Shown piece after piece: positions 16,819 through 25,137 of a stretch of 42,354 nucleotides of DNA. Under the pieces are notes generated by a model. That model was not told where the DNA came from and searched no databases. It saw only the letters and a program-made list of their open reading frames with translations. Location of the stretch: positions 1 to 42,354 of the forward strand of contig PIVJ01000016.1 of the NCBI GenBank assembly GCA_003353955.1. Reading direction: 5' to 3'. The stretch's first letter is position 1. Each line of letters begins with the position of its first letter. Position numbers and translations under genes: made by a program. The DNA is from Bacteroidota bacterium (lineage in GTDB: Bacteria; Bacteroidota; Bacteroidia; Bacteroidales; GCA-2711565).

Positions 16819-18138
16819 TTATTGCTGATGAATTTGATATTTCCAGTTTTCCTTTCCTTTGTCATCTATATTTCTAATAACGATTTTCCGTTTACCAAGA
16901 ACTCCTGTAAACTCCAATACACTATAATTATGTTTCATTACAACGGTATTTTCAACCCTTAACTGATTTTCTTCATCTTCCTCGTGAGTACTTACACCGG
17001 ATGTTAACGAAGAGGTTGTTAAATCGTAAATATTCGGCTTGCCTTCAGCTTTAAGTAAACTTAACTCTGTGAAATGCCGATCGCCTGTGAGAAAAACCAC
17101 ACCATTAATATTTTGATCATAAATGAATTGAATAATTTCGTCTCTTTCAGATTTAAAACCATTATTTGAATAGGTTTCATAAGCGGCGACAGTAGTTAAG
17201 AACTGTCCACCTAATGCAATAATTTTAAATGTTGCTTCGCTAGTGACGAGCACATTTCTTAACCACTGAAGTTGTTCAATTCCCAATATTGTTTTACGAC
17301 CTTCTTTTAAATTGTTTGGATCACGATAATAGCGGTTGTCCAATAAAATAAAATCGACGTCACCCCATTGGAAAAAGCTGATAGCGCCTTTCATATTACC
17401 AATGCCAAATGATGGATTAGGCCAAAAGAGTTCAAAAGCTTTCATGGTTTGGTTTTTATTCCAAAAGCTTTTATCGCTATCATTTGGACCATAATCATGA
17501 TCATCCCAAATTGCGTAATGATGCGTATTAGCTAATAAAGGTTGAAGTTCCGGCAGTGATCGTGTATGTGTGTTTCTATGAAGGATGCCCGTCCAGCTAT
17601 TCCAATCCGGCTCACGGTAATATAAGTTATCACCCAACCAAATCATTAAATCAGGTTGTTGTTTGTAAAGCTGAGTGAAAATATGTGAATCACTTCCATA
17701 AGGCTTGCCAGGTCGATCATAGGCTTTTTCATTGATGTAGACACAACTTCCGGTTGCAAGTTTAAATGTAGGTGGGTCTCCTCTGTGTTTCCAAATCGGC
17801 TGGCTTTGAAACTTAGTGGGATAATTGAAAATTAGCTCCTTATCATTAATGTAAACTTTGTACTGATAAGTTATGCCAGGCTCAATTTCGTCAGCAATGA
17901 GTTTAGCGGTAAAGGCCGTTGATTTTCCAGCATTCACAATATCTGTCCAAGTAATTTGCGAAGTATTCGTCTCAGCCCAATAAGCAATTTTAACTGCAGC
18001 GGATTCGTTTGTTTGTAACCAGATCATGACTTCTTTCATTTCTGAATATCCCAACATAGGGCCGGATTGAAGTAATGATTGTTGGCTATATCCTGTAAGT
18101 GTTATGGATAGTAGAATAATTATAATTCGATTTCTCAT
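16819..18138 (-). CDS. PhoD-like alkaline phosphatase family protein
   Basis: The 439-aa product has a signal peptide (RIIIILLSITLTGYSQ). A fibronectin-like N-terminal domain follows (SGPMLGYSEMKEVMIWLQT to YQYKVYIN), and then a PhoD-type metallophosphatase domain with LATGSC, DLMIWLGDNLYY, WDDHDYGPND, LLDNRYYRD, LGGQFL and LTGDRHF. These match the metal and active-site motifs of PhoD phosphodiesterases/phosphatases. It likely hydrolyses phosphomonoesters or diesters outside the cytoplasm. Replacement of the usual R in WDDHDYG is not seen. No phosphate-regulation genes are near. Confidence 0.8.
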   Translation of the reverse strand: MRNRIIIILLSITLTGYSQQSLLQSGPMLGYSEMKEVMIWLQTNESAAVKIAYWAETNTSQITWTDIVNAGKSTAFTAKLIADEIEPGITYQYKVYINDKELIFNYPTKFQSQPIWKHRGDPPTFKLATGSCVYINEKAYDRPGKPYGSDSHIFTQLYKQQPDLMIWLGDNLYYREPDWNSWTGILHRNTHTRSLPELQPLLANTHHYAIWDDHDYGPNDSDKSFWNKNQTMKAFELFWPNPSFGIGNMKGAISFFQWGDVDFILLDNRYYRDPNNLKEGRKTILGIEQLQWLRNVLVTSEATFKIIALGGQFLTTVAAYETYSNNGFKSERDEIIQFIYDQNINGVVFLTGDRHFTELSLLKAEGKPNIYDLTTSSLTSGVSTHEEDEENQLRVENTVVMKHNYSVLEFTGVLGKRKIVIRNIDDKGKENWKYQIHQQ

Positions 18139-18298
18139 TTTTATATCTTTTTTTTAAATTATGTCTTATCCGTAAAATTATAAAAAAAGATCATTCATCG
18201 GATTCGATCATGCATTTACCGATTTTCACTTTCTCAGCGTTTCAATCTCAATTATATTTACTTCAAAACAAAAATTATTAACTTTAGAACTTGAAATA

Positions 18299-19024
18299 AT
18301 GGAAAAATATCATCGAGCACATTCATCAAATAGTCGTATGAAAAAAGTCGTATTTGGAATCATCATTGTCGTTGTTGGTCTTTTATTGTTAGCCTCAAAC
18401 TTCGGTGAATTACCGCGCTACCTTAGAAATATTATTTTCTCATGGCAAATGTTACTTATTGCTATAGGACTTATAAACCTTGCCAGCAGAGAAAGCAAAT
18501 CAGTTGGCCTCATTTTAATTGCAGTAGGCTCATTTTTTCTATTACCCGACATCTTTGTTTTCTCATTTGATTTTGTTGAACTATTCTGGCCTATATTACT
18601 GATTGTTGTTGGTGTCTCTATTATCATGTTTGGTGGGAGAGCATTACGGTGGCGTAATAGGCACAAAACCTCCACAATTGATTCTGGATTTCTTGATGTT
18701 GTAACTATTTTTGGAGGTACTGAAAAGCGCATAGCTAATCAGGTATTTAAAGGAGGTGATATCGTAAATATATTCGGTGGTACGGAGATCGATTTAACAC
18801 AAGCCATTTTGAATGAAGGAACTAACGTTTTAGAAATCACTTGTGTGTTTGGTGGTATAAGTCTTGTTGTTCCAGCCGACTGGAATGTTCGTTGGGAAGT
18901 GGCATCAATATTCGGGGGCTTTGCAGATAAAAGACACATCATAAAAACTTCAGCGGATGATAACAAAGTTCTTGTTGTAAAAGGTAGCGGTATTTTTTAT
19001 GGTGGTGAAATCAAAAGCTATTAA
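18299..19024 (+). CDS. LiaF-like four-helix membrane protein
   Basis: The 241-aa product has four hydrophobic helices (about residues 15-33, 40-56, 61-77, 84-105) and then a soluble beta-helical domain with repeated IFGG turns (VTIFGGTEKR, VNIFGGTEID, CVFGGISLVVP, ASIFGG). This is the LiaF/DUF5668 plus LiaF C-terminal arrangement. In Firmicutes LiaF restrains the LiaSR envelope-stress system. Here it heads an operon: 5 bp separate it from a LytS-type kinase gene, whose stop overlaps a LytTR regulator gene, so a similar role in modulating the kinase is a reasonable inference. MKKVVFG at residue 14 is an alternative start. Confidence 0.75.
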   Translation: MEKYHRAHSSNSRMKKVVFGIIIVVVGLLLLASNFGELPRYLRNIIFSWQMLLIAIGLINLASRESKSVGLILIAVGSFFLLPDIFVFSFDFVELFWPILLIVVGVSIIMFGGRALRWRNRHKTSTIDSGFLDVVTIFGGTEKRIANQVFKGGDIVNIFGGTEIDLTQAILNEGTNVLEITCVFGGISLVVPADWNVRWEVASIFGGFADKRHIIKTSADDNKVLVVKGSGIFYGGEIKSY

Positions 19025-19029
19025 TTTAC

Positions 19030-20097
19030 ATGGTCATTAATCATCCGGTATTACAATCTTTTAAATCATTTGTGATTTATACGCTCATATGGATTCTGGT
19101 AATCGGGATCCATTTTGCAATTTTATTTGGGTTTTACCAACAGGATATTCTGACAGCAGTTACTGATTCTCTGGTTTTTAATTTATTATTTGCCTTATTT
19201 GGGTTATCAGTTTGGTTTACGGTGGGATTAACCAAGCCTGAAAAAATCAGTTTGTTTAACCTGATTGTTAATCACCTTTCTTCTTTAACTTTAATTATTT
19301 TGCTTTGGTTAACTTCAGGAACCTTTATTTCGAAGGCCATCATTCCTGATGAATCATACCACGCATTTTTGATGAGTTCAACCCTCTGGCGTATTATCAG
19401 CGCAGTGTTTTTGTATTCAATTATGGTATTGATTTATTATTTGATATTGTACTATCGTGATTTACAGGAAAAATATCAGAATGAACTTCGGTTAAAAGAG
19501 GCAGTAATTGAAGGAGAACTCAATTTGCTTAAATCTCAGATCAATCCGCATTTTCTTTTCAATAGTTTAAATTCAATTAATTCACTTACAATCAGTGATA
19601 ATGATAAAGCCCGGAAAATGATCGTTAAGCTATCAGATTTTCTTCGATATACTATTTCAAAAGAGGATAACCGATTTAGCGAACTAGGAAATGAATTAGA
19701 AAATGTAAAGAGATATCTCGAAATTGAAAAGGTACGATTTGGAAAAAAATTAAAATTTCATTTTGAGATAAACGGTGATTGTGTTGAAACGAGAATCCCT
19801 GTGATGATTTTGCAGCCCATATACGAAAATGCCCTTAAACACGGGGTTTATGAAAGCACTAAACCCATTGATGTTCGGACTAAGTGCGAATTACAAAACG
19901 ATCATTTATTTATTCAAATTACTAATAATTTTGATGTAGATTCAATTGCTAAGAAGGGTTCTGGTATAGGATTAAAGAACATTGCAGACCGGCTGAAATT
20001 AATTTATAAACACGATCAACTCATCAAGACTACCAAATCAAATAATGAATTTATAGTTCAATTAATTATTCCTTTTAAACCACAACAAGATGGATAA
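19030..20097 (+). CDS. LytS/YehU-type sensor histidine kinase
   Basis: The 355-aa product has four membrane helices (about 15-36, 45-66, 76-97, 117-141), a coiled linker, and the His_kinase domain of LytS/AgrC-like kinases with phosphoacceptor H174 in KSQINPHFLFNSLNSI. The ATPase domain has the N-box LQPIYENALKHGV and the G-box GSGIGLKNIADRL. It autophosphorylates and passes phosphate to the LytTR regulator encoded immediately downstream. It has no periplasmic sensor domain, so it probably senses the membrane or relies on the LiaF-like protein. Confidence 0.9.
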   Translation: MVINHPVLQSFKSFVIYTLIWILVIGIHFAILFGFYQQDILTAVTDSLVFNLLFALFGLSVWFTVGLTKPEKISLFNLIVNHLSSLTLIILLWLTSGTFISKAIIPDESYHAFLMSSTLWRIISAVFLYSIMVLIYYLILYYRDLQEKYQNELRLKEAVIEGELNLLKSQINPHFLFNSLNSINSLTISDNDKARKMIVKLSDFLRYTISKEDNRFSELGNELENVKRYLEIEKVRFGKKLKFHFEINGDCVETRIPVMILQPIYENALKHGVYESTKPIDVRTKCELQNDHLFIQITNNFDVDSIAKKGSGIGLKNIADRLKLIYKHDQLIKTTKSNNEFIVQLIIPFKPQQDG

Positions 20098-20842
20098 ATT
20101 GCGTGTATTAATTATTGATGATGAAGAGCCGGCTCGTATGCTTATTCGTGAGTATTTACAGGTGTTTTCTAATATTAAAATAATCGGTGAAGCCAGTAAT
20201 GGCTTTGAAGGCGTACAAATAATTAATGATCAACATCCGGATTTAATTTTTCTGGATATTCAAATGCCTAAACTTACCGGCTTCGAAATGCTGGAATTGA
20301 TTGACCCAAGGCCCTACATTATATTTTCAACTGCTTTCGATCAGTATGCAATCAAAGCTTTTGAAATGAGTGCTGTCGATTATTTATTAAAACCGTATTC
20401 AAAAGAAAGATTTGCTCAGGCTGTTAATAAAGTCTTAAAGAAAGTTGAGAGTGATGAGCCAATTATAGAAAGCAAGCAACAAATATTATCCTCACTTGAC
20501 GATATCAGTGAGCCCCTTAGTCGTGTCGCACTTAGAATTGGAACAAAGATTAAGGTTATTCCGGTTGATGAAATCAGTCATTTAGAATCGGATGACGACT
20601 ATGTTAAAATACATGCAGGTGAGGCTGTCTATCTCAAAGAAAAAACCATGAAATACTTTGAGACCCATTTAAATTCTGAGCAATTTGTGAGAATCCATCG
20701 ATCCTTTATTTTAAATGTAAGTTTTCTGGATCGACTCGAACGATATGAAAAAGACAGTTATGTAGCTTTACTGAAAGATCAATCAAAGCTAAAAGTTAGT
20801 GCTGCCGGATACAAAGTGTTGAAGCAGGTTCTTAAATTTTAA
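20090..20842 (+). CDS. LytTR-family response regulator
   Basis: The 250-aa product has a receiver domain (residues 1-~120; acidic pocket IDDEE, phosphoacceptor D56 in FLDIQMP, conserved Thr/Ser in FSTA, Lys in LLKPYS) and a C-terminal LytTR DNA-binding domain (~145-248; IPVDEISHLESDDDYVKIH, MKYFETHLN, FVRIHRSFILNV). It overlaps the kinase gene by 8 bp, so translation is coupled. LytTR proteins bind pairs of direct repeats. Bases 20481-20593 of this gene recur almost unchanged at 21362-21474 downstream. Confidence 0.92.
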   Translation: MDKLRVLIIDDEEPARMLIREYLQVFSNIKIIGEASNGFEGVQIINDQHPDLIFLDIQMPKLTGFEMLELIDPRPYIIFSTAFDQYAIKAFEMSAVDYLLKPYSKERFAQAVNKVLKKVESDEPIIESKQQILSSLDDISEPLSRVALRIGTKIKVIPVDEISHLESDDDYVKIHAGEAVYLKEKTMKYFETHLNSEQFVRIHRSFILNVSFLDRLERYEKDSYVALLKDQSKLKVSAAGYKVLKQVLKF

Positions 20843-21084
20843 ATTGGCTTGATGAGATAAAATACAGTAGTAGTCACAAAATTTCGTAAATAAGAAATAG
20901 CCGGTATTGGGATAGTTATGTCGAATCGCGAAAAATACAACTTAAAGTGTTGGTTATTAGGAGATAGCCACTTTCAAAACCTTTAAATTGATAGCAAAAA
21001 TTAAATTTATCCTTTAAAAATAATATATTTTTAAAGCATGTAGGATAAAAAACCAAACAGAAAATTGTAATCGCTCAATTTAGG

Positions 21085-21121
21085 TCATAATCAGTTTTAA
21101 ATAAGGAAAATCGCTCTTTTT
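21085..21121 (-). repeat. Scrap of the CYTH gene
   Basis: On the minus strand 37 bases match 4246-4283 of the CYTH gene with a single 1-base deletion in a T-run. Reading frame is retained for SLFKTDYDL. Confidence 0.7.
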
Positions 21122-21275
21122 CTTGTTTGCCCAGATAATATAATTTTTGAACTTCTTATTCTGTTCCAGCACAACCAATTGTATTTACAACTTTATATTT
21201 TCCACCTGATTTTGAAATAACTTGAACAGAAATGCTACCTGATTTATTTTTCTTCTTTCGTAAAAATATGCACAA
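21122..21275 (-). pseudogene. IS1634/IS4-type transposase, N-terminal scrap
   Basis: The minus-strand frame reads FLRKKKNKSGSISVQV then KSGGKYKVVNTIGC, a premature TAA (21156-21158), and EVQKLYYLGKQEK in the same frame. Basic RKK-NKSGS-VQVI-K and the TIG motif are characteristic of the start of IS1634-family transposases, which run to about 500 aa. Only the first ~50 codons remain and the stop codon confirms decay. It is fused directly to the CYTH-gene scrap. Confidence 0.55.
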
Positions 21276-21361
21276 ATATACAACTGGACACCCTATTTGT
21301 AATAACAACCCCTATAAACAAAAGGATACAGAACTTTACTTAAGGACTTGACGAAAACAAG

Positions 21362-21474
21362 AAATATTATCCTCACTTGACGATATCAGTGAGCCCCTTA
21401 GTCGTGTCGCACTTAGAATTGGAACAAAGATTAAGGTTATTCCGGTTGATGAAATCGGTTATTTAGAATCGGAT
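21362..21474 (+). repeat. Partial duplicate of the LytTR regulator gene
   Basis: 113 bp are identical to 20481-20593 except for two substitutions near the right end. Same orientation, 881 bp apart. It covers the linker and first LytTR strand only and cannot be expressed as a domain. Confidence 0.92.
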
Positions 21475-21554
21475 TCCTTTAGTAGATTCAAATACTGTGC
21501 TAGCACGTGCGTTGATCAGGGAAATTAATCCTTTAAAATTAAAGGTTTTCTGAG

Positions 21555-22658
21555 TTATTCCATCTGACAGGAGAGCATATAAACTGCAAAAGAAGCCAGC
21601 CAATGTTCGCCTTCATAGTTTCCGCTGCTTACATTGCTCAACGCATCTTTTGAATGCACATTTGCAGCTGTTAGTAAAATCTCTCTGAGCGGATCATCCT
21701 CAGGCAAGGCATTAGAAATGCCCAGCATACACCATGCTCTGCTTAAATTTAAACCATCCAAATGCACTCCTTTTGGATCGTCACGATCGGAAACAATTGC
21801 CGGATTTGTAAGATTTGGATATTCTTTATCAAAGAATCCAGGTAAAAAATCGTGAATCCATTTTACGAAATCATCCTGATCTAAAACTCTACGCATTAAA
21901 TCAGCTTCAATGAGTGCCGGTGATAAAAAGTCTTCACCACCGGGTTCCCATTGTGCCGGTCCATTTATATCATTAGAATAAAAAGTTTTACTGCTTTTAA
22001 CCAATAAATCCTGAAAGGAAATATTATTAGTTTTTTTGGCATAATCAAGTGCAAACGAAATTCCAAAGGCAGTATTTGGATGAACACCTGTTCGAACAGG
22101 GTATGTCTGCTTTGGTAGAAAATCGGTATAGTTTTTAATGATGCGATTGGTCAGCGGGGATAGGTTTTTCCTCCATATTTCACCACCTGAATCGTTCCAT
22201 CCATTCAATTCTTCCGCCAGTTTTAATAGCCAGGCCCAACCATAGGTTCGTTCAAACGATTTTCGACCTTCTTGATTGTAATACTCAACTTCCTTAAGGA
22301 TGTTTTCAGCACTTAAATTTTCGTTTAATGATTTTCTAATTTCAGCATTTTTAGGCAGATTTGGAAATAATTTTAAAACTCGTACCAGCATCCAATGTCC
22401 GTGAACTGAGGAATGCCAGTCGAAGCAACCATAAAAAGCCGGATGCATTTCAGAAGGAGTTAAAACTTCGGAAGCATCATTCATTACATGCCCTGTTTTG
22501 TTCGGATATTCTTTTTGAACACAGTTAAGGGCTAATTGTGCAAAACGTGAAGCGGTGGCCTGATCAAGTGTAAGTTGATCTGAATCTTCTTCCAGTTCCG
22601 ATGCAGATAAGAATGATAAAATTGACAAAGAAATGATTAGAAATGCGGATAATTTCAT
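21555..22658 (-). CDS. DUF2891 family secreted protein
   Basis: The 367-aa product has a signal peptide (AFLIISLSILSFLSA) and matches DUF2891: HPAFYGCFDWHSSVHGHWMLVR near residue 73-94, RTYGWAWLLKLAEEL, YPVRTGVHPNTAFGI, FLSPALIEADLMRRV and HLDGLNLSRAWCM. The conserved His, Trp, Asp and Arg residues and all-alpha content suggest an (alpha/alpha) barrel, like glycosidases and related enzymes, but the function is unknown. It is the last gene of the pxp operon, 8 bp after pxpC. Most relatives lack an N-terminal export signal or have a lipoprotein one, so secretion here places it in the periplasm. Confidence 0.8.
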   Translation of the reverse strand: MKLSAFLIISLSILSFLSASELEEDSDQLTLDQATASRFAQLALNCVQKEYPNKTGHVMNDASEVLTPSEMHPAFYGCFDWHSSVHGHWMLVRVLKLFPNLPKNAEIRKSLNENLSAENILKEVEYYNQEGRKSFERTYGWAWLLKLAEELNGWNDSGGEIWRKNLSPLTNRIIKNYTDFLPKQTYPVRTGVHPNTAFGISFALDYAKKTNNISFQDLLVKSSKTFYSNDINGPAQWEPGGEDFLSPALIEADLMRRVLDQDDFVKWIHDFLPGFFDKEYPNLTNPAIVSDRDDPKGVHLDGLNLSRAWCMLGISNALPEDDPLREILLTAANVHSKDALSNVSSGNYEGEHWLASFAVYMLSCQME

Positions 22659-22666
22659 GATAATTA

Positions 22667-23671
22667 TTATTTAGAGTTATATAAATTCTTGATATGTTGG
22701 TTTTGAATAGTAAGCAAATTTTGTGCTTCCTTTAGTTGGATTTCCTTAAAACAGATTTGATCTCCTACCTTTAACTGAGCCATAATGGGGATATCCACAG
22801 AAATTATATTCGCAATTTTGGTATAACCACCAACAGTTTGGTGATCTGCCATCATTACAATGGGTTCACCATGATCCGGTACCTGAATGCTCCCCAGTGC
22901 TATTCCTGATGAAATAATATCTGCACTCTTTTTATGTTTAATCAGCGGGCCGGACAGGCGGTAACCCATGCGATCACTTTGATGACTTACCTTATAAACA
23001 GAGTTTAAAAAAGTGCTGATCCCTTCAATTTCGAAACTGTTAATTTCAGGACCAACGATAAAACGAATCACATTCATTTCAGGATAAGAATAAATTAGGT
23101 TAGGAGGGATGATTCGGGAATTCAGTTCTCGTTTTTCACCGATAGATATTTGGTCACCATCTGCTAGTTTTCTTCCTTCAAAGCCTCCTATTTTACCCCT
23201 CAAATAAGTAGATTTACTCCCCATTGCTTCAGGAACATTAATTCCTCCACAAAAAGAAATATAAGCTCTCATCCCTTTTTTTGCAGTACCCATAGCTAAA
23301 ATATCACCTTTCTTGACCGATATTGTAGCATTCATATCAACGTATTCTCCATTTACTTGTGGAGTCATACGGGCACCGGTAATCCTCATTACGGCTTCTG
23401 ATAAGAAAATAGATTCTCCATTTACTTGTGGAGTCATATGGGCACCGGTAATCCCAATTACGGCTTCTGATAGAAACTCAATCTCCGGGCCCAGATAGGT
23501 TGCCTCAATACAGGCCTCAAATCCGGTATTGCCCACCAACCAATTCGCAAGTTGCAAAGAATGAGTATCCATCGCTCCAGAAACAGGCATCCCGAATTGC
23601 TGATAAGCATATCGTCCTGCATCTTGCACGCTTGATAATAATCCTCCGCTTATGATTTTAATTTTTCCCAT
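22667..23671 (-). CDS. pxpC: 5-oxoprolinase subunit PxpC (KipA)
   Basis: The 334-aa product is the KipA/AHS2 (biotin-dependent carboxyltransferase-like) subunit of the prokaryotic 5-oxoprolinase, which opens 5-oxoproline to glutamate using ATP. Recognisable parts are GGLLSSVQDAGRYAYQQFGMPVSGAMD at the start, the barrel region GPEINSF and SDRMGYRL, and DHQTVGGYTKIA. Residues 67-89 are repeated in tandem at 90-112 (LSEAVIGITGAHMTPQVNGE against LSEAVMRITGARMTPQVNGE), an in-frame 69-bp duplication. It adds 23 residues to a normal length of about 310. Whether this disturbs the fold is unclear, since the frame is intact. The operon order is conserved. Confidence 0.9.
   Translation of the reverse strand: MGKIKIISGGLLSSVQDAGRYAYQQFGMPVSGAMDTHSLQLANWLVGNTGFEACIEATYLGPEIEFLSEAVIGITGAHMTPQVNGESIFLSEAVMRITGARMTPQVNGEYVDMNATISVKKGDILAMGTAKKGMRAYISFCGGINVPEAMGSKSTYLRGKIGGFEGRKLADGDQISIGEKRELNSRIIPPNLIYSYPEMNVIRFIVGPEINSFEIEGISTFLNSVYKVSHQSDRMGYRLSGPLIKHKKSADIISSGIALGSIQVPDHGEPIVMMADHQTVGGYTKIANIISVDIPIMAQLKVGDQICFKEIQLKEAQNLLTIQNQHIKNLYNSK
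23344..23481 (-). repeat. 69-bp in-frame tandem duplication inside pxpC
   Basis: Unit 1 starts at 23344 and unit 2 at 23413 (plus-strand ATTCTCCATTTACTTGTGG in both). Several substitutions separate the units, so the duplication is not brand new. Confidence 0.85.
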
Positions 23672-23677
23672 CTGTGA

Positions 23678-24361
23678 TTATTCTTGCTTCACCCTAATCA
23701 TATTAAATTCCTTGCTATCAATTGGTATAAATCTTAAGCGATCACCTGCTTTACACAAAAACTGAGTTTCTCCATCCGGATCAAATAGTTTGATGGGTGT
23801 TCTGCCGATGATTTGCCATCCTCCCGGGCTATCGATTGGATATACGCCTGTTTGTTTACCTGCAATCCCCACCGAACCTGCCTTAATATTCTGACTTGGG
23901 ACGGTTTTACGTGGTGTGGAAATTTTTTCGTTCATTCCGCCTAAATAACAGAACCCAGGCGTAAACCCTAACATATAAACCAAATAAGTTTGGGAGGAAT
24001 GAATACGAATAATCTCTTCTTTCGACAATTTTGTATGCACCATAACGTCTTCCATATTCTCTGCGAATTCATCCTCATAGCAAACGGGAATTTCGATAAG
24101 CCGAGAGTCGGGAACATCTATACTACTGAGTTTTGAGAGTGTCTGTTCAAGTAATACGTAAAGTTTCTCGTATGAAATTATGAGCGGATCATATAATACC
24201 AATACATCGCAATAGGCCGGAATCAATTCAATAATCCCTTCAATCGCTTTCGATTCAACGTTCAATTGAAAACTACGCACCATTTTATTGGTGTGTTCTG
24301 AAATTTCGTCACCTAATTTTACTAAGACTGCTGAATCGCCTGACGGGATTATTTGAACCAT
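23678..24361 (-). CDS. pxpB: 5-oxoprolinase subunit PxpB (KipI)
   Basis: The 227-aa product is the AHS1/KipI subunit. Motifs: GDSAVLVKLGD at the N-terminus, IPVCYEDEFAEN, YLVYMLGFTPGFCYLGG, TPRKTVPSQNIKAGSVGIAG and TGVYPIDSPGGWQIIGRTP. It forms the 5-oxoprolinase with PxpA and PxpC. In B. subtilis the homologue KipI also inhibits the KinA kinase, but no such kinase is expected here. It ends 6 bp before pxpC. Confidence 0.92.
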   Translation of the reverse strand: MVQIIPSGDSAVLVKLGDEISEHTNKMVRSFQLNVESKAIEGIIELIPAYCDVLVLYDPLIISYEKLYVLLEQTLSKLSSIDVPDSRLIEIPVCYEDEFAENMEDVMVHTKLSKEEIIRIHSSQTYLVYMLGFTPGFCYLGGMNEKISTPRKTVPSQNIKAGSVGIAGKQTGVYPIDSPGGWQIIGRTPIKLFDPDGETQFLCKAGDRLRFIPIDSKEFNMIRVKQE

Positions 24362-24369
24362 ATAATTGT

Positions 24370-25128
24370 TTATGCTTTTAGTGATTGGATTGTAATTCCA
24401 TTTTGCTCTAAATGCAATTTTACTGACTTTGCCAATTCAATTGCAGTTGGATTATCTCCATGAATACAAATTGAATCTGCCTGAAGCACAATGGTGTTTC
24501 CTTTAATGTCCAAAACAGTACCTCCTTTAACCATTTGTAAAACTCGCTCATTGCAATATTTCGAATCATGAATAACAGCGCCTTCTAATGAACGGGAAAC
24601 CAAGGTTCCTTTTTGAGTATAGGTTCTGTCTGCGAACACTTCACAGGCTGTCTGTAAACCAGTTTCTTTTGCTGCTTCTATCATCATTGAATTTGCCAAA
24701 CCCATAAAAATGATTTCAGGATCAATTTTATGAACTGCTTCAGCAATGGCTTTTGCCTTTTCATAATTGTTAGATGCCTGATTGTACATGGCGCCATGCG
24801 CCTTAACATGTTGAAGTTTACCTCCCAAGGATTCCGTCATACCTTTTAATGCGGATACCTGATAAGACACATATGATTTTATTTCTTTGGAGCTAAGGTT
24901 CATTTCTCTGCGACCAAAGCCTTGTAGATCCGGATAACCCGGATGTGCTCCAATGGCAACATTGTTCTCAAGGGCAAGTTTGATGGTACGTTCCATCACT
25001 ATCGGATCTCCGGCATGAAAGCCGCAGGCTATATTGGCAGAAGAAATGTATTTCATAACCTCCACATCATTACCAATTTTATAATTACCAAAACTTTCTC
25101 CTAAATCAGAATTAATATCTACTCTCAT
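24370..25128 (-). CDS. pxpA: 5-oxoprolinase subunit PxpA (LamB/YcsF)
   Basis: The 252-aa product is of normal YcsF length. Conserved stretches are DINSDLGESFG, SSANIACGFHAGDP, NVAIGAHPGYPDLQGFGRREM, HVKAHGAMYN, EVFADRTYTQKGTLVSR and ICIHGDNPTA. These include the acidic and histidine residues of the ATP-dependent ring-opening site. It is the first 5-oxoprolinase subunit in the operon, 8 bp before pxpB and just after the transporter gene. Confidence 0.95.
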   Translation of the reverse strand: MRVDINSDLGESFGNYKIGNDVEVMKYISSANIACGFHAGDPIVMERTIKLALENNVAIGAHPGYPDLQGFGRREMNLSSKEIKSYVSYQVSALKGMTESLGGKLQHVKAHGAMYNQASNNYEKAKAIAEAVHKIDPEIIFMGLANSMMIEAAKETGLQTACEVFADRTYTQKGTLVSRSLEGAVIHDSKYCNERVLQMVKGGTVLDIKGNTIVLQADSICIHGDNPTAIELAKSVKLHLEQNGITIQSLKA

Positions 25129-25137
25129 CTTTATAAA

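Larger units (their letters stand above)
20843..21554. other. Gene-free stretch filled with gene scraps
   Basis: Over 700 bp carry no intact gene. From left to right I see an AT-rich hairpin (21013-21035, nested inside TTTATCCT/AGGATAAA), a scrap matching the CYTH gene (21085-21121), an IS transposase N-terminal scrap (21122-21275), a copy of part of the upstream response-regulator gene (21362-21474), and a 24-codon open frame ending at the TGA at 21551-21553 (…ARALIREINPLKLKVF) that could be another C-terminal scrap. Confidence 0.7.
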
